Source: Xylanimonas ulmi (lineage in GTDB: Bacteria; Actinomycetota; Actinomycetes; Actinomycetales; Cellulomonadaceae). From it: a stretch of DNA of 64,000 nucleotides. This document shows, piece by piece, positions 10,702-19,828 of the stretch. A program made the translations under genes and the position numbers. The notes beneath the pieces are model-generated. The model was not told the origin of the DNA and did not search any database. It was given only the letters and a program-made list of their open reading frames with translations. Each line of letters opens with the position of its first letter. The stretch's first letter is position 1. The DNA is taken from the NCBI RefSeq assembly GCF_004216535.1, contig NZ_SGWX01000001.1:682001-746000 (forward strand), read 5' to 3'.

Positions 10702-10705
<4 letters not shown>

Positions 10706-11502
10706 GCGCCTCGACCCTCGCACCGACCCGGGCCAGCGGCTGGCGCGGGTTCCCCACCCTGCTGCGCACCGAGACGAAGGTGTGGCTGCGCGACGGCGCC
10801 GGGGTGTTCTTCGGCCTGATCTTCCCCACGGTGCTGCTCGTCGGCGTCGGCCTGGTCATCCCCGGCATGCGCGACGTCATCACCGACGCCCCGCCGTCGT
10901 CGCCCTGGTTCGGGCTCACCCCCGTGGCGCTGTACGTCCCCACCGTGCTGGCGATGGCCCTGGCCACCGCGGCGCTGACGATCCTGCCCGCCACCTTCGG
11001 CGCCATGCGCGAGAAGGGCGTGCTGCGCCGCCTGGCCACCACACCGATGCGGCCGCAGGGCCTCATCGCCACGCACTACCTCATCAACCTCGGCGCGACG
11101 ATCGCGTCCTCGGTCATCGCGCTGGTCGCCGGGCAACTCGTGTTCGGCATCGTGGCTCCCCGCCAGGTCGGCGTCGTCGTGCTGGCGTTCGTGCTGGGGC
11201 TGGCGGCGATGTTCGCCGTCGGCACCGCGATCGCCGCGCGGGTGCCGCGCGCGCAGACGGCGTCGGCGATCTCGATGCCGGTCTACTTCCCGATGCTGCT
11301 GCTCGCCGGCATGTGGACGCCGGGCCCGATCATGCCCGAGGTGCTGCGCGTGGTCGGCCGGTTCACCCCCCTGGGCGCCGCCTCGCAGGCCATGACCATC
11401 GGCTGGTTCGAGCAGGGCTTCCCGCTGCTGCAGATGGTCGTCATGGCGGCCTGGACAGCCGTGCTGCTGCCCGTCGGGATCAAGCTGTTCCGCTGGGTCT
11501 GA
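10702..11502 (+). CDS. ABC-2 type permease (DrrB-like)
   Basis: 266 residues with six predicted membrane segments. The build is that of ABC-2/DrrB exporters: a cytoplasmic N-terminus, VWLRDGAGVFFGLIFPTVLLVG as the first segment, and a conserved EKGVLRRLATTPM loop. It pairs with the upstream DrrA-like ATPase. Its stop is 6 bp from the stop of the convergent gene, leaving almost no room for a terminator. Confidence 0.9.
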
Positions 11503-11508
11503 CCGGCG

Positions 11509-12072
11509 TCAGGCGGCCGCTGGCCGGTAGCGCAGGGCGAGTGCGCCCGACGGCAGCTCGCGGCGATCCACGAGTTCGAGCTGGACGCGTTCGCGCAGGC
11601 CGGCGAGCAGCGTCGGCCCGTGTCCCGCGAGGACCGGCTGCACCAGGAACTCGTACTCGTCGATCAGCCCCAGATCCGCCAGGGCACGGGGGAGCGTGAC
11701 GCCGCCGACCCAGAGGCCCTCGCCGGGCTCCCGCTTGAGTCGGCGAACCGCCTGCCCCAGGTCGCCGCGCACCAGTTCGGCGTTCCAGTCGACCGCGCGC
11801 AGGGTGCCCGACACGACGTGCTTGCGTGCCCGGTCGATGGCCTCGGCGAACGGGATCTGCCACCGGGCCATCCAGTCGGGCCATGCGCCCGTGGTCGGCC
11901 TGCGCCACACCGACTCCATCATCTCGAAGGTCACGCGGCCGAACAGCAGGGCGTCGGCCCGCGCCATCTGGTCTGTCCAGTAGCGCATGGACTCCTCGTC
12001 GGGAGCGAGTCCCGCCTCGTGATGGACGCAGCCGTCGAGCGTGACGTTGATCGAGTACCGAAGCGGTCTCAT
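11509..12072 (-). CDS. Dihydrofolate reductase-family (RibD C-terminal domain) protein
   Basis: 187 residues with the RibD_C/DHFR-like fold. It begins RPLRYSINVTLDGCV, keeps LLFGRVTFEMMESVW and a nucleotide-binding stretch LWVGGVTLPRALADLGLIDEYEFLVQPVLAGHG. Proteins of this family are NADPH-dependent reductases of mostly unknown substrate and are distinct from true folate DHFR. It starts at an ATG 28 bp before the next minus-strand gene ends. Another family member is encoded at 36181-36774. Confidence 0.85.
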   Translation of the reverse strand: MRPLRYSINVTLDGCVHHEAGLAPDEESMRYWTDQMARADALLFGRVTFEMMESVWRRPTTGAWPDWMARWQIPFAEAIDRARKHVVSGTLRAVDWNAELVRGDLGQAVRRLKREPGEGLWVGGVTLPRALADLGLIDEYEFLVQPVLAGHGPTLLAGLRERVQLELVDRRELPSGALALRYRPAAA

Positions 12073-12100
12073 CGTGTCGCCTGCGGCGGGAGTGTTCGGC

Positions 12101-12511
12101 TCATGGGCCGACCGTGATCGGCGCCGAGCGGCCCCCGGCGACCTCGATCACGACGCTCGTTCCGGCGGCGACGTCGTCCGGCAGCGCGAGCCCGAGTGAC
12201 AGGGTGCCGTCGTCGTCCGCGTCGAGCGGCTCGACGTGGTCGAAGGTGTGCTCCACGCCGTCCACGATGACCTTCGGGATCACGCCGGTCAGTGGTCGTG
12301 CGACGAAGTCGGTCTGTCCGGTGTCGTTGCAGTCGGCGAAGAGGTGGCGGACGCTCACCTCGACGACGCCACCCGCCGGGGCCGCGGTCGGCGCGGTGAC
12401 CTCGGGCGCGGCGCATGACGCCGCGCCCGTCGAGTGACCGGAACAGCCGACCACGACTGCGACCACGAGTGCGACCGCGCCGACGCAGACCGCGCCCTTC
12501 GCGAGTCTCAT
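12101..12511 (-). CDS. Small secreted lipoprotein, unknown function
   Basis: 136 residues from the ATG giving MRLAKGAVCV. An upstream in-frame ATG at 12547 would bury the signal peptide. A hydrophobic signal segment ends in a lipobox VVGC, so the protein should be lipidated and exported. The mature part holds several short beta-like stretches (VEVSVRHLFADCNDTG, VVIEVAGG) and two further cysteines that could form a disulfide. I do not recognise a family; the fold may be immunoglobulin-like. Confidence 0.7.
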   Translation of the reverse strand: MRLAKGAVCVGAVALVVAVVVGCSGHSTGAASCAAPEVTAPTAAPAGGVVEVSVRHLFADCNDTGQTDFVARPLTGVIPKVIVDGVEHTFDHVEPLDADDDGTLSLGLALPDDVAAGTSVVIEVAGGRSAPITVGP

Positions 12512-12577
12512 ACGGCCAGGTATACCGCGAGCGCGGGGGACGGGCACGTGGCGCCCCGTCGCCCCGCTGCGCGACGG

Positions 12578-13396
12578 CTACGACTGCGCCGCCTTGATGA
12601 TGAGGTTCGCGACAGGTGCGGGGTGGCTCATCATCACGACGTGGGAGCTGTTCACCTCGATGGTTTGGGCGCCGGCCCGCGCGGCCATGGCGCGCTCCGC
12701 CTCGGGCGGAATGATCCGGTCCTTCTTGGCGACGACGTACCAGCTCGGGATGTCGGCCCACGCGGGCGCCGCGGAGGGTGTGAACAGCGCCGCGAGCGCG
12801 CCAGGGCGTTGGGACGCCGCCATGAACCTCGCCGTGTCGGAGGGCAGGTCCTGGGCGAAGAGTCGGTGGAACCACGCCGGGTCGATAAAGGCGTCCGCAT
12901 CGCCCTCGGCGGCGCCGGGGAAGGGCCGCAGCACGAGGTGGTCGGTCACGTCGGTGTGTCCGCCGCCGAGGGCGTTCATCGCGACGACGTTCTCGCCCTC
13001 GGCCGGCGCGTAGGCGGCGACGTACACGAGCGCCTTGACGTCCGGGTCGCCGGTGGCGGCGTTGGTGATGACGGCGCCGCCGTAGGAGTGCCCGACGAGC
13101 ACGACGGGCCCGGTGATCGTGTCGAGGAACTGCCGCAGGGAGGCGGCGTCGTGGTCGGGGCCGCGCAGCGGGTTGGAGAACGCCAGGACGGGGTATCCAC
13201 GGTCGGCGAGCCGGTCGGCGACGTCGGCCCAGCCGCTGGAGTCGGCGAACGCGCCGTGGACCAGGACGATCGTCGGCTGTGGGTCCGGGGCGGGCCGGGG
13301 GCGCCCATGGGCGGTGGCGGGGCCGGTCGCCGGCGTGAGCGCGATCAGGGCTGCCACGGCGGCTGTCACCACGGCGGACGGACGGAACCTGTTCAC
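12578..13396 (-). CDS. Secreted alpha/beta hydrolase
   Basis: 272 residues from a GTG preceded by AAGGAAGG, which decides the start. A signal peptide (about residues 1-30, ending TATAHG) is followed by an alpha/beta hydrolase fold: HG in LVHGAFADSSGW, nucleophile elbow GHSYGG, acid near KKDRIIPPEAE and histidine in VNSSHVVMMSHP. The sequence resembles the salicylate-esterase/hydroxynitrile-lyase-like group of hydrolases often annotated simply as alpha/beta fold. It is divergent from the LuxR regulator at 13529, with a shared 132-bp promoter region. Confidence 0.9.
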   Translation of the reverse strand: MNRFRPSAVVTAAVAALIALTPATGPATAHGRPRPAPDPQPTIVLVHGAFADSSGWADVADRLADRGYPVLAFSNPLRGPDHDAASLRQFLDTITGPVVLVGHSYGGAVITNAATGDPDVKALVYVAAYAPAEGENVVAMNALGGGHTDVTDHLVLRPFPGAAEGDADAFIDPAWFHRLFAQDLPSDTARFMAASQRPGALAALFTPSAAPAWADIPSWYVVAKKDRIIPPEAERAMAARAGAQTIEVNSSHVVMMSHPAPVANLIIKAAQS

Positions 13397-13528
13397 TGGA
13401 GTGCCTTCCTTCGGGGAGCATGACGCTCGATCGTCGGACGGGTGGCGGCGTCGGCGAACCACGTGCGGTGCGTAGTTCCCCACGTTGACCGCGGGCCCCG
13501 CCCGAGCGAGGTCGGTACTGTCGGCGCC

Positions 13529-16246
13529 ATGGGCGGGTTCCTCGGTCGCCACGCCGAGCAGGAGCGGGTGCGGGCCCTGGCCGGGCGCGCGCGGAACGGG
13601 CGAGGAGGCGCGCTGCTGATCGTCGGGGAGCCGGGGATCGGCAAGACGGCGTTGCTGGACGTGACGACGACAGGCCTGGCCGGGCTTCGAGTGCTGCGCG
13701 TGGACGGCTATGAGGCGGAGTCCACGATCCCCTTCGCCGGCGTCCAGCGGCTCGGTCTGCCGCTCGTCGAGTACCTCGACGACCTGCCCCGGCGGCACCG
13801 GCGGGCGCTCGCGGTCGCCGCCGGTGTTGCGGAGGGCACACCATCGGACAGATTCCTGGTCGGCCTCGGGGTGCTGGGGCTGTTGGCCAGGGCCGGCGAG
13901 TCGACGCCCCTTCTGTGCGTGGTCGATGACGCGCACCTCCTGGACCCCGAGTCGCTCGACGTCCTCGCCTTCGTCGGCCGGCGGCTCCAGGCGGAGTCGG
14001 TCTCCCTGGTCCTCGCTGGCCGGAGCGCGCAGGGGATCGAGGCGCGGGCGGCGGGCATCGAGACGCTCCGCCTGGGCGGACTGGATCAAGAGTGGGCGGT
14101 GCGGCTGCTCAAGGGATCCGTCCCGGACATCGACCCGTCTGCCGCGGTGCGGATCGTCGCCGCGGCAGGCGGGAACCCGCTCGCCCTGATCGATCTCGCC
14201 ACGGAGCTCACCGGCCGGCAGCTCGCCGAGTCGACCTTCAGCGACGAACCGCTGCCCGTCGGCCACCACCTCGAGGCCCACTACGTGCGCCAGGTGCGCC
14301 AGCTTCCGCCGGACGCGCAACTCTGGCTGCTGGTCGCTGCGGCGGACTCCACGGGGAACCTCGCGCTCGTCCTGGCGGCGGGTCAGGCGCTGGGGCTCAG
14401 CGCGGAGCGTCCAGTCGACGCTGCCGAGGCCGCCGGGCTCGTGCAGGCCGGCCCGCAGATTCGGTTTCGCCATCCGCTGGTGAAGTCGGCGGTGTACGGG
14501 GCCGCGCACGGCGCGGCACGACGCCAGGTGCACCGCGCCCTGTCCGCAGCGGCGGACCGGCTCGGGCTTGTCGAGTTGGAGGCGTGGCACGCCGCGAAGG
14601 CGACCCTCGGCGTCGACGCCGCCGTCGCCGACCGGCTGGAACGGGTCGCCGACATCGCCGGGCGTCGGGGTGGGTTCTCCTCCCGGGCGGGTGTGCTCGC
14701 CCAGTCCTCGGCCCTGACCCCACCTGGTCCGTTGCGGTTCGCGCGGCTCGTGTCCGCGGCGGAGGCGGCCCTCGCCGCGGGAGTCGCACAACTCGCCACC
14801 ACGTATCTCGACGACGTCGATGAGGGGGCGCTCGACCCGGTCGCGCGCGGGCGGCTGATCTCGACTCGGGCCAGCATCGCGATGTTCATCGGCGACCCGG
14901 CTCTGGTGGGCGCCGGCGCCGACATGCTGGCCGCGGCCGAGGCGTTCCACGGGCACGACGCCGCTCTGGAGCAGCACGCGTTGATCAGGGCCTTCGAATG
15001 CACTCTGTCGTCGGAGCGGCTGGCGCGCGGAGTGACCTTGGCCGAGATCGGCGCGCGGCTGCGCCAGGGGTCGCAGGTCGGGCAGGGGCTGGCGTCGACC
15101 ATCTTGCGCGGGCTGAGCGCCCACATCCTGCTCCCGTACGCGAAAGCCGTCCCCGAGATGCGCGCGGCGCTGGAGGCCATCCGTGGGCTCGGCACGGAGG
15201 ACCTGCTGCGCTACGGGGCGACGAGCGTCGCCCTGAGCACCGCGCTGTGGGATGCGCAGGCGCGCAAGGAGTGCTTGGAGCGCACCGTCGAGGCGGCCCG
15301 GGACACCGGTTCCCTCCAGGTCCTCGACACGTCGTTGTGGATCCTGTCTCTGGCCGAGCTCTCCGGCGGCACGCCCCGGCGCTCGGCGCAGTACGTCGAG
15401 CAGGTGCGCGAACTGCGGCGCGCCATCGGGTACGACGCCGAGAACGTGATCAACGTCGCCCTGCTGGCGTGGATCGGCGCGCCTCGCGCCCAGGTCGAGA
15501 TGATCGCGGACGGCGCCGCGGCGATGGGATTCGGCGGGGTGCACGCCTCGGGCGTCGCCGCGCTCGGCATCCGCGACCTTGCCGAGGGGCTGTACGCCGA
15601 CGCCTACCGGCGCCTCAAGACCCTGGTCGACGACCCGTTCCTCCAGGTGACTCCCTTGGAGCTGCCCAGCTTTGTGGAGGCGGCCACGCGCAGCGGCCAC
15701 GCCGAGGAGGCGGTCGCCCACGTCGAGCGGCTTGAGGAGCTCGCCGACGCGAACGGCTCGGCGTGGGCTCGCGGCGTCGCCCAACGCTCTCGGGCGCTGA
15801 TCGCGGACGAGCCGCAGGAGCACTTCGTGGCCGCGGTCCGAACGCTCGCCCAGGGCGTCGGGTACCCCATCGAGCTCGCCCGTGCCCACCTCCTCTACGG
15901 GGAGTGGCTGCGCCGCGTTCGACGACGTCGGGAGGCGCGCGAGCACCTGTACGCCGCCTTGGAGATCTTCGAGCGTGAGCTCGCGCCGGTGTTCGCCCAG
16001 CGTGCCCGGAACGAGTTGGCCGCCCTCGGCGAGCAGTCGCCGCAGGTCGGCGGGCGCGGTGACCTGGGTCTGACCCCGCAGCAGATGACGGTGGCGGAGA
16101 TGGCGGCCGCGGGCCAGACCAACGCGGAGATCGCGGCCGCCCTGTTCCTCAGCGCGAACACCGTGGACTACCACCTGCGCAAGGTGTTCCAGCGGCTCGG
16201 GATCTCCTCTCGCCGGCAACTCGCGGAGCGGCTCGTCGCCGGCTGA
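13529..16246 (+). CDS. LuxR-family (LAL-type) ATPase transcriptional regulator
   Basis: 905 residues. An N-terminal AAA/NB-ARC-like ATPase has Walker A GEPGIGKT (residues 33-40) and a Walker B-like LLCVVDDAHLLD. A long helical, TPR-like middle follows. The last 60 or so residues form a LuxR helix-turn-helix (LTPQQMTVAEMAAAG...SANTVDYHLRKVFQRLGI). LAL regulators are large activators of carbohydrate or secondary-metabolism genes. The ATG at 13529 has TACTGT (13516-13521) seven bases upstream and no Shine-Dalgarno, suggesting a leaderless mRNA. The flanking alpha/beta hydrolase genes are plausible targets. Confidence 0.93.
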   Translation: MGGFLGRHAEQERVRALAGRARNGRGGALLIVGEPGIGKTALLDVTTTGLAGLRVLRVDGYEAESTIPFAGVQRLGLPLVEYLDDLPRRHRRALAVAAGVAEGTPSDRFLVGLGVLGLLARAGESTPLLCVVDDAHLLDPESLDVLAFVGRRLQAESVSLVLAGRSAQGIEARAAGIETLRLGGLDQEWAVRLLKGSVPDIDPSAAVRIVAAAGGNPLALIDLATELTGRQLAESTFSDEPLPVGHHLEAHYVRQVRQLPPDAQLWLLVAAADSTGNLALVLAAGQALGLSAERPVDAAEAAGLVQAGPQIRFRHPLVKSAVYGAAHGAARRQVHRALSAAADRLGLVELEAWHAAKATLGVDAAVADRLERVADIAGRRGGFSSRAGVLAQSSALTPPGPLRFARLVSAAEAALAAGVAQLATTYLDDVDEGALDPVARGRLISTRASIAMFIGDPALVGAGADMLAAAEAFHGHDAALEQHALIRAFECTLSSERLARGVTLAEIGARLRQGSQVGQGLASTILRGLSAHILLPYAKAVPEMRAALEAIRGLGTEDLLRYGATSVALSTALWDAQARKECLERTVEAARDTGSLQVLDTSLWILSLAELSGGTPRRSAQYVEQVRELRRAIGYDAENVINVALLAWIGAPRAQVEMIADGAAAMGFGGVHASGVAALGIRDLAEGLYADAYRRLKTLVDDPFLQVTPLELPSFVEAATRSGHAEEAVAHVERLEELADANGSAWARGVAQRSRALIADEPQEHFVAAVRTLAQGVGYPIELARAHLLYGEWLRRVRRRREAREHLYAALEIFERELAPVFAQRARNELAALGEQSPQVGGRGDLGLTPQQMTVAEMAAAGQTNAEIAAALFLSANTVDYHLRKVFQRLGISSRRQLAERLVAG

Positions 16247-16275
16247 CCGCGGCGGGCCCCGTCGGGCGTCATGAC

Positions 16276-16298
16276 GGACCACGTGGACCACGTGGTCC
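16276..16298. promoter_or_regulatory. Overlapping ACCACGTGG(T) palindromes before hydrolase operon
   Basis: Two CACGTG cores eleven bases apart lie in GGACCACGTGG followed by ACCACGTGGTCC. The same ACCACGTG octamer occurs at 13458-13465 between the divergent hydrolase and LuxR genes. Sharing between the two promoter regions suggests a common regulator, perhaps the LuxR protein; this is inference. Confidence 0.45.
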
Positions 16299-16361
16299 GG
16301 CCGCGAGGCGCCCACAGGCAGGCTCGGGACTGCCAGGTCCCACCCGACCACGGAGGTCACG

Positions 16362-17186
16362 ATGCCCTTCATCACCACCGACGACGGCGCCCAGATCTTC
16401 TACAAGGACTGGGGAGGCGGCGGCGCCCCCGTCGTCCTGAGCCATGGCTGGCCGCTGAACTCCGACGCGTGGGAGGCGGCGGCGCTGTTCCTCGCCGAGC
16501 ACGGCCACCGCGCGATCGCCCACGACCGTCGCGGGCACGGCCGGTCCACCCAGACGTGGGACGGCAACGAGATGGACACCTACGCCGACGACCTCGCGTG
16601 CCTGATCGAGACGCTCGACCTGCACGACGCCACGCTCGTGGGGCACTCGACCGGTGGAGGCGAAGTCGTCCGCTACGTCGGCCGGCACGGGACGGCGCGG
16701 GTGGCCAAGCTCGCGCTCGTCTCGGCCGTGCCGCCGCTCATGCTGCGCATCGACGACAACCCGGACGGCCTCCCGATCGAGGTGTTCGACCAGATCCGCG
16801 CGGGGGAGCTCGCCAACCGCTCCCAGCTGTACCGCGACCTCGCCGACGGACCGTTCTTCGGGCACAACCGCAACCAGGACGTGCCACAGGGCTTCCGCGA
16901 CGCATTCTGGCTGCAGAGCATGGCGTGCGGCCACCGCGCCGCATTCGAGTGCATCGCCGCGTTCTCGGCGACCGACTTTCGCGCCGACCTCGCCAAGGTC
17001 GACGTCCCCACGATCGTCATCCACGGGGACGACGACCAGATCGTCCCGTTCCCGGTCGGTGGCGAGCGCTCCGTGAGCCTCATCGACGGCGCCGTGCTCA
17101 AGGTCTACGAGGGCAGCGGCCACGCGCTGCCCGACACGGACCGCGCGCGGCTCCACGCCGACCTGCTCGCATTCATCGACGGATGA
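16362..17186 (+). CDS. Alpha/beta hydrolase, non-heme chloroperoxidase/arylesterase-like
   Basis: 274 residues. It begins [18 protein letters not shown], the family-typical start of cofactor-free haloperoxidases and aryl esterases. Visible elements are [11 protein letters not shown] (oxyanion region), GHSTGG with nucleophile Ser96, acid in GDDDQIVPF and histidine in GSGHALP. The length is normal (about 275). ACGGAGG precedes the ATG. It leads a three-gene run with the next hydrolase and an MBL-fold protein. Members hydrolyse small esters or lactones; the natural substrate is unknown. Confidence 0.92.
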   Translation: MPFITTDDGAQIFYKDWGGGGAPVVLSHGWPLNSDAWEAAALFLAEHGHRAIAHDRRGHGRSTQTWDGNEMDTYADDLACLIETLDLHDATLVGHSTGGGEVVRYVGRHGTARVAKLALVSAVPPLMLRIDDNPDGLPIEVFDQIRAGELANRSQLYRDLADGPFFGHNRNQDVPQGFRDAFWLQSMACGHRAAFECIAAFSATDFRADLAKVDVPTIVIHGDDDQIVPFPVGGERSVSLIDGAVLKVYEGSGHALPDTDRARLHADLLAFIDG

Positions 17187-17220
17187 CCGCCCGAACCGCA
17201 CCCTTGAGAGGAATCGCACG

Positions 17221-18039
17221 ATGAGCACTCCGGACACCATCGTCCTGATCCACGGCTTCTGGGTCACGCCGCGCTCGTGGGAGGGCTGGAGGGCCCGCTT
17301 CGAGTCGCAGGGCTACACCGTCCACACGCCGGGCTACCCGGGTTTCGAGGGCGAGGTCGAGGCCCTGCGCGCCGACCCGACCCCGATCGCCGATCTGACC
17401 GTCGAGTCGATCGTCAGCACCCTGGAGGCATTCTTGGACACGCTCGACACCGTGCCCATCCTCATGGGTCACTCCGCTGGCGGCGCCTTCATGCAGGTCG
17501 CACTGGACCACGGATACGGGTGCGCGGGGGTCGCGCTCAACTCGGCCCCGACCGAGGGCGTCCGGGTCACGCCCTGGAGCCAGCTCCGGTCCGTGTTCCC
17601 GGCGCTGAAGAACCCTCTCAACCACCATCGCGCGGTGGGGCTCGACGAGCAGCAGTGGAAGTACGCGTTCACCAACACCTACACCGACGAGCAGTCTCGC
17701 GACTTCTACGAGCGGTACCACGTCCCGGCGTCGGGCCGCGTGCTGTTCGACTCGGTCTTGGCGAACTACCAGCCCGGCCACCAGGATGCGTGGGTCGACT
17801 TCAACAATGCGAGGCGGGCGCCCCTGCTGTTCCTGTCCGGCTCGGAGGACCACATCATGCCCCCGTCCGTCCAGGCGTCGAACGCCAAGCACTACAAGGC
17901 GGTGGGCACCGTGACCGAGCACGAGACGTACGACAGGCGCCCCCACCTCATGGTCGCGGGCCCTGGCTGGGAGGAGATCGCCGACCACGCCCTGGCGTGG
18001 GCGCTGGCCCACGCCGCTGTTCGAGACACGATCGGATGA
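17221..18039 (+). CDS. Alpha/beta hydrolase
   Basis: 272 residues with IVLIHGFWVTPRSWEGW, the nucleophile elbow GHSAGG (Ser85), an acid in SGSEDHIMPP and a histidine in DRRPHLMV, so the catalytic triad is complete. It is a small cytoplasmic hydrolase related to the gene upstream but clearly divergent. GAGAGGA lies 8 nt before the ATG. Its stop overlaps the start of the MBL-fold gene by 4 bp, so the two are probably translated together. Confidence 0.9.
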   Translation: MSTPDTIVLIHGFWVTPRSWEGWRARFESQGYTVHTPGYPGFEGEVEALRADPTPIADLTVESIVSTLEAFLDTLDTVPILMGHSAGGAFMQVALDHGYGCAGVALNSAPTEGVRVTPWSQLRSVFPALKNPLNHHRAVGLDEQQWKYAFTNTYTDEQSRDFYERYHVPASGRVLFDSVLANYQPGHQDAWVDFNNARRAPLLFLSGSEDHIMPPSVQASNAKHYKAVGTVTEHETYDRRPHLMVAGPGWEEIADHALAWALAHAAVRDTIG

Positions 18040-18854
18040 CCACGCCCGGCATCGGGGACGGCTCGCCCACGCTGCGCGTCACACACGTGGGCGGGCCCAC
18101 CGTCCTGATCGAGGCGGCGGGCTGGCGCATCCTCACCGACCCCACCTTTGACCCGCCGGGTCGCGCTTACGGGTTCGGGCTGGGCGCCAGCTCAACCAAG
18201 ACCGCCGGCCCGGCGCTCACGCCTGAGCAGATCGGTCCGATCGACGTGGTGCTCCTCAGCCACGACCAACACGCCGACAACCTCGACGACCGAGGCCGGG
18301 CGCTTCTGCCCTCTGCGGGCACAGTCGTCACCACGGTTCCGGGAGCCCGCCGGCTGCGCGCGGCCAACGTCCGGGGACTTCGCCCCGGGCAGAGCACCGT
18401 GGTGTCTGATCAAGGCCGCTCGGCGCTCACCATCCGTGCGACGCCGGCGAGGCACGGGCCCTGGGGCTCGCGCCCACTCGTCGGCGCCACGATCGGCTTT
18501 GCGCTCTCCGCGACTCCCGGCGCACGTGCCGCCGTCTGGATCACCGGCGACACGGTCCTGCACCGGCCACTGCTGCGGACCGCGCGCGCCCTCGACGTCG
18601 ACGTGCTCATCCTCCATCTCGGCGCCGTCCGGCTCGCGCCCACCAGGCGGGTGCGCTACACGATGGACGCGGCCGAGGGCGCCGTCTTGGCCGAGGTGGC
18701 CGGTGCGCGGGTCGTCGTCCCCGTCCACTACGAGGGCTGGTCGCACTTCTCCGAACCCGAACAGAAGGCTCGCGACGTCCTGGGGACCACCCGCGTGGCG
18801 CCCTCGGCCACCATCACGTGGCTGCAGCGCGGCTGGCGGACACCGATCGGCTGA
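18036..18854 (+). CDS. Metallo-beta-lactamase-fold hydrolase (UlaG-like)
   Basis: 272 residues with an MBL fold. The metal site reads SHDQHADNLDD, in which the usual last histidine of HxHxDH is asparagine. Later ligands are in ARHGPWG, ITGDTV and VPVHYEGWSHF. The arrangement matches UlaG-like MBL hydrolases, a group with mixed lactonase and phosphodiesterase activities; the asparagine may be a subfamily trait. The ATG at 18036 overlaps the upstream hydrolase stop. Confidence 0.88.
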   Translation: MTTPGIGDGSPTLRVTHVGGPTVLIEAAGWRILTDPTFDPPGRAYGFGLGASSTKTAGPALTPEQIGPIDVVLLSHDQHADNLDDRGRALLPSAGTVVTTVPGARRLRAANVRGLRPGQSTVVSDQGRSALTIRATPARHGPWGSRPLVGATIGFALSATPGARAAVWITGDTVLHRPLLRTARALDVDVLILHLGAVRLAPTRRVRYTMDAAEGAVLAEVAGARVVVPVHYEGWSHFSEPEQKARDVLGTTRVAPSATITWLQRGWRTPIG

Positions 18855-18878
18855 TCCCACCCTGAGATGATGTGCGCC

Positions 18879-19181
18879 GTGACTGTGCGACTGAATGGAC
18901 TGCTCGTCTGCGCCGACGATGTCCAGGCCCACGTGGTCCGAGCCCACCTGGCGCAGCATGTCGAGCTGACCCGAGCGGAGTCGGGCTGTGTGTCGTTCGC
19001 CGTCGAGCCGACCGCCGACCCGCTCATCTGGACGGTCGACGAGGAGTTCGCGGACGCCGACGCCTTCGCCGCGCACCAGGCCCGCGTCGCCGCGAGTGCG
19101 TGGGGCATCGCCACAACAGGTATCGAGCGCCGCTACGTGACCGAAGGACTCGACGAGCGACCGGCCCCGTTCGCCGTCTAG
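18879..19181 (+). CDS. Antibiotic biosynthesis monooxygenase (ABM)-domain protein
   Basis: 100 residues from the GTG at 18879; an in-frame ATG at 18867 is the alternative. The sequence (VRLNGLLVCADDVQAHVVRAHLAQHVELTRAESGCVSFAVEPT...FADADAFAAHQARV) follows the ABM/YgiN pattern of a dimeric alpha/beta barrel. Such proteins act as quinol monooxygenases or heme-degrading enzymes, mostly uncharacterised. GATGAT sits seven bases before the GTG, compatible with a leaderless start. It overlaps the convergent permease gene by 4 bp. Confidence 0.8.
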   Translation: MTVRLNGLLVCADDVQAHVVRAHLAQHVELTRAESGCVSFAVEPTADPLIWTVDEEFADADAFAAHQARVAASAWGIATTGIERRYVTEGLDERPAPFAV

Positions 19182-19828
19182 AGGTCTCGCGCGGCGTACA
19201 GCCGGATCGACAGGGCCGCGGACGCTCCCAGGAGAAGGACGGCGCCGATCGCGGCGCTGGCCAGGACGGGCCAGGTGGCGAGGCGGTCGAGCGCCGTCAG
19301 GGTGAGTTCGCTCCTGCCGCCGAAGGCGAAGAAGAGCGCCGCGAGGCCGACGAGCGGGGCGATGAACGCGAAGGGGCGTGCGCGGGAGAAGCCCAGCGAG
19401 AAGAAGAACGGGAGTTGCACGGCCGTGAAGAGGCAGAAGGCTGCGAACCCGCCGAGGGTGAGCATGCCGAGCGTGCCGGCGTCGGGGCTCTCACCCAGGA
19501 AGGGCGCGGCGGCGAGCGTGACGAGCACTGAGGCCGCCGCGAGGATGAGGGCGACGGCGACCATGGTGGCGTAGCGGCCCAGGACGACGGACCGCCTGCT
19601 CAGCGGCAGCGTGGCGTACAAGGTGTCGAGGTGGGAGCGCTCGTCGAGGTTGAACGGGTACTGCGGCCCGATCGTCGCGGCGAAGAAGAACGTCGCGGTC
19701 AGCACGCCGTAGACACTGCGCGAGGGCAGGACGATGGCGACGGCGGCGATGGCCAACGACAGGAGCGCCGGTCGGGCGTAGGGGCGCAGGGCGCGAAGGT
19801 CCAGGGCGGTGAAGGCAAGAGGGTTCAT
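19178..19828 (-). CDS. ABC-2 transporter permease
   Basis: 216 residues with six hydrophobic segments. The build matches the ABC2_membrane_5/YhcI type: YGVLTATFFFAATIGPQYPFNLDERSHL, then LDTLYATLPLSRRSVVLGRY, a motif seen in exporters encoded next to YtrA-type GntR regulators. It starts inside the stop region of the upstream ATPase (4-bp overlap) and is the last gene of the GntR-ATPase-permease operon. Confidence 0.88.
   Translation of the reverse strand: MNPLAFTALDLRALRPYARPALLSLAIAAVAIVLPSRSVYGVLTATFFFAATIGPQYPFNLDERSHLDTLYATLPLSRRSVVLGRYATMVAVALILAAASVLVTLAAAPFLGESPDAGTLGMLTLGGFAAFCLFTAVQLPFFFSLGFSRARPFAFIAPLVGLAALFFAFGGRSELTLTALDRLATWPVLASAAIGAVLLLGASAALSIRLYAARDL

Noticed and set aside
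12578-16378. A 1266-codon open frame on the minus strand
   Set aside because: Only the end (12578-13396) is a gene, the secreted hydrolase. The rest is antisense to the LuxR regulator and shows no family motif; long antisense frames are normal at this GC content.
13529-18854. A natural-product biosynthetic cluster around the LAL regulator
   Set aside because: No polyketide, NRPS, terpene or RiPP core gene is present; the enzymes are hydrolases only.
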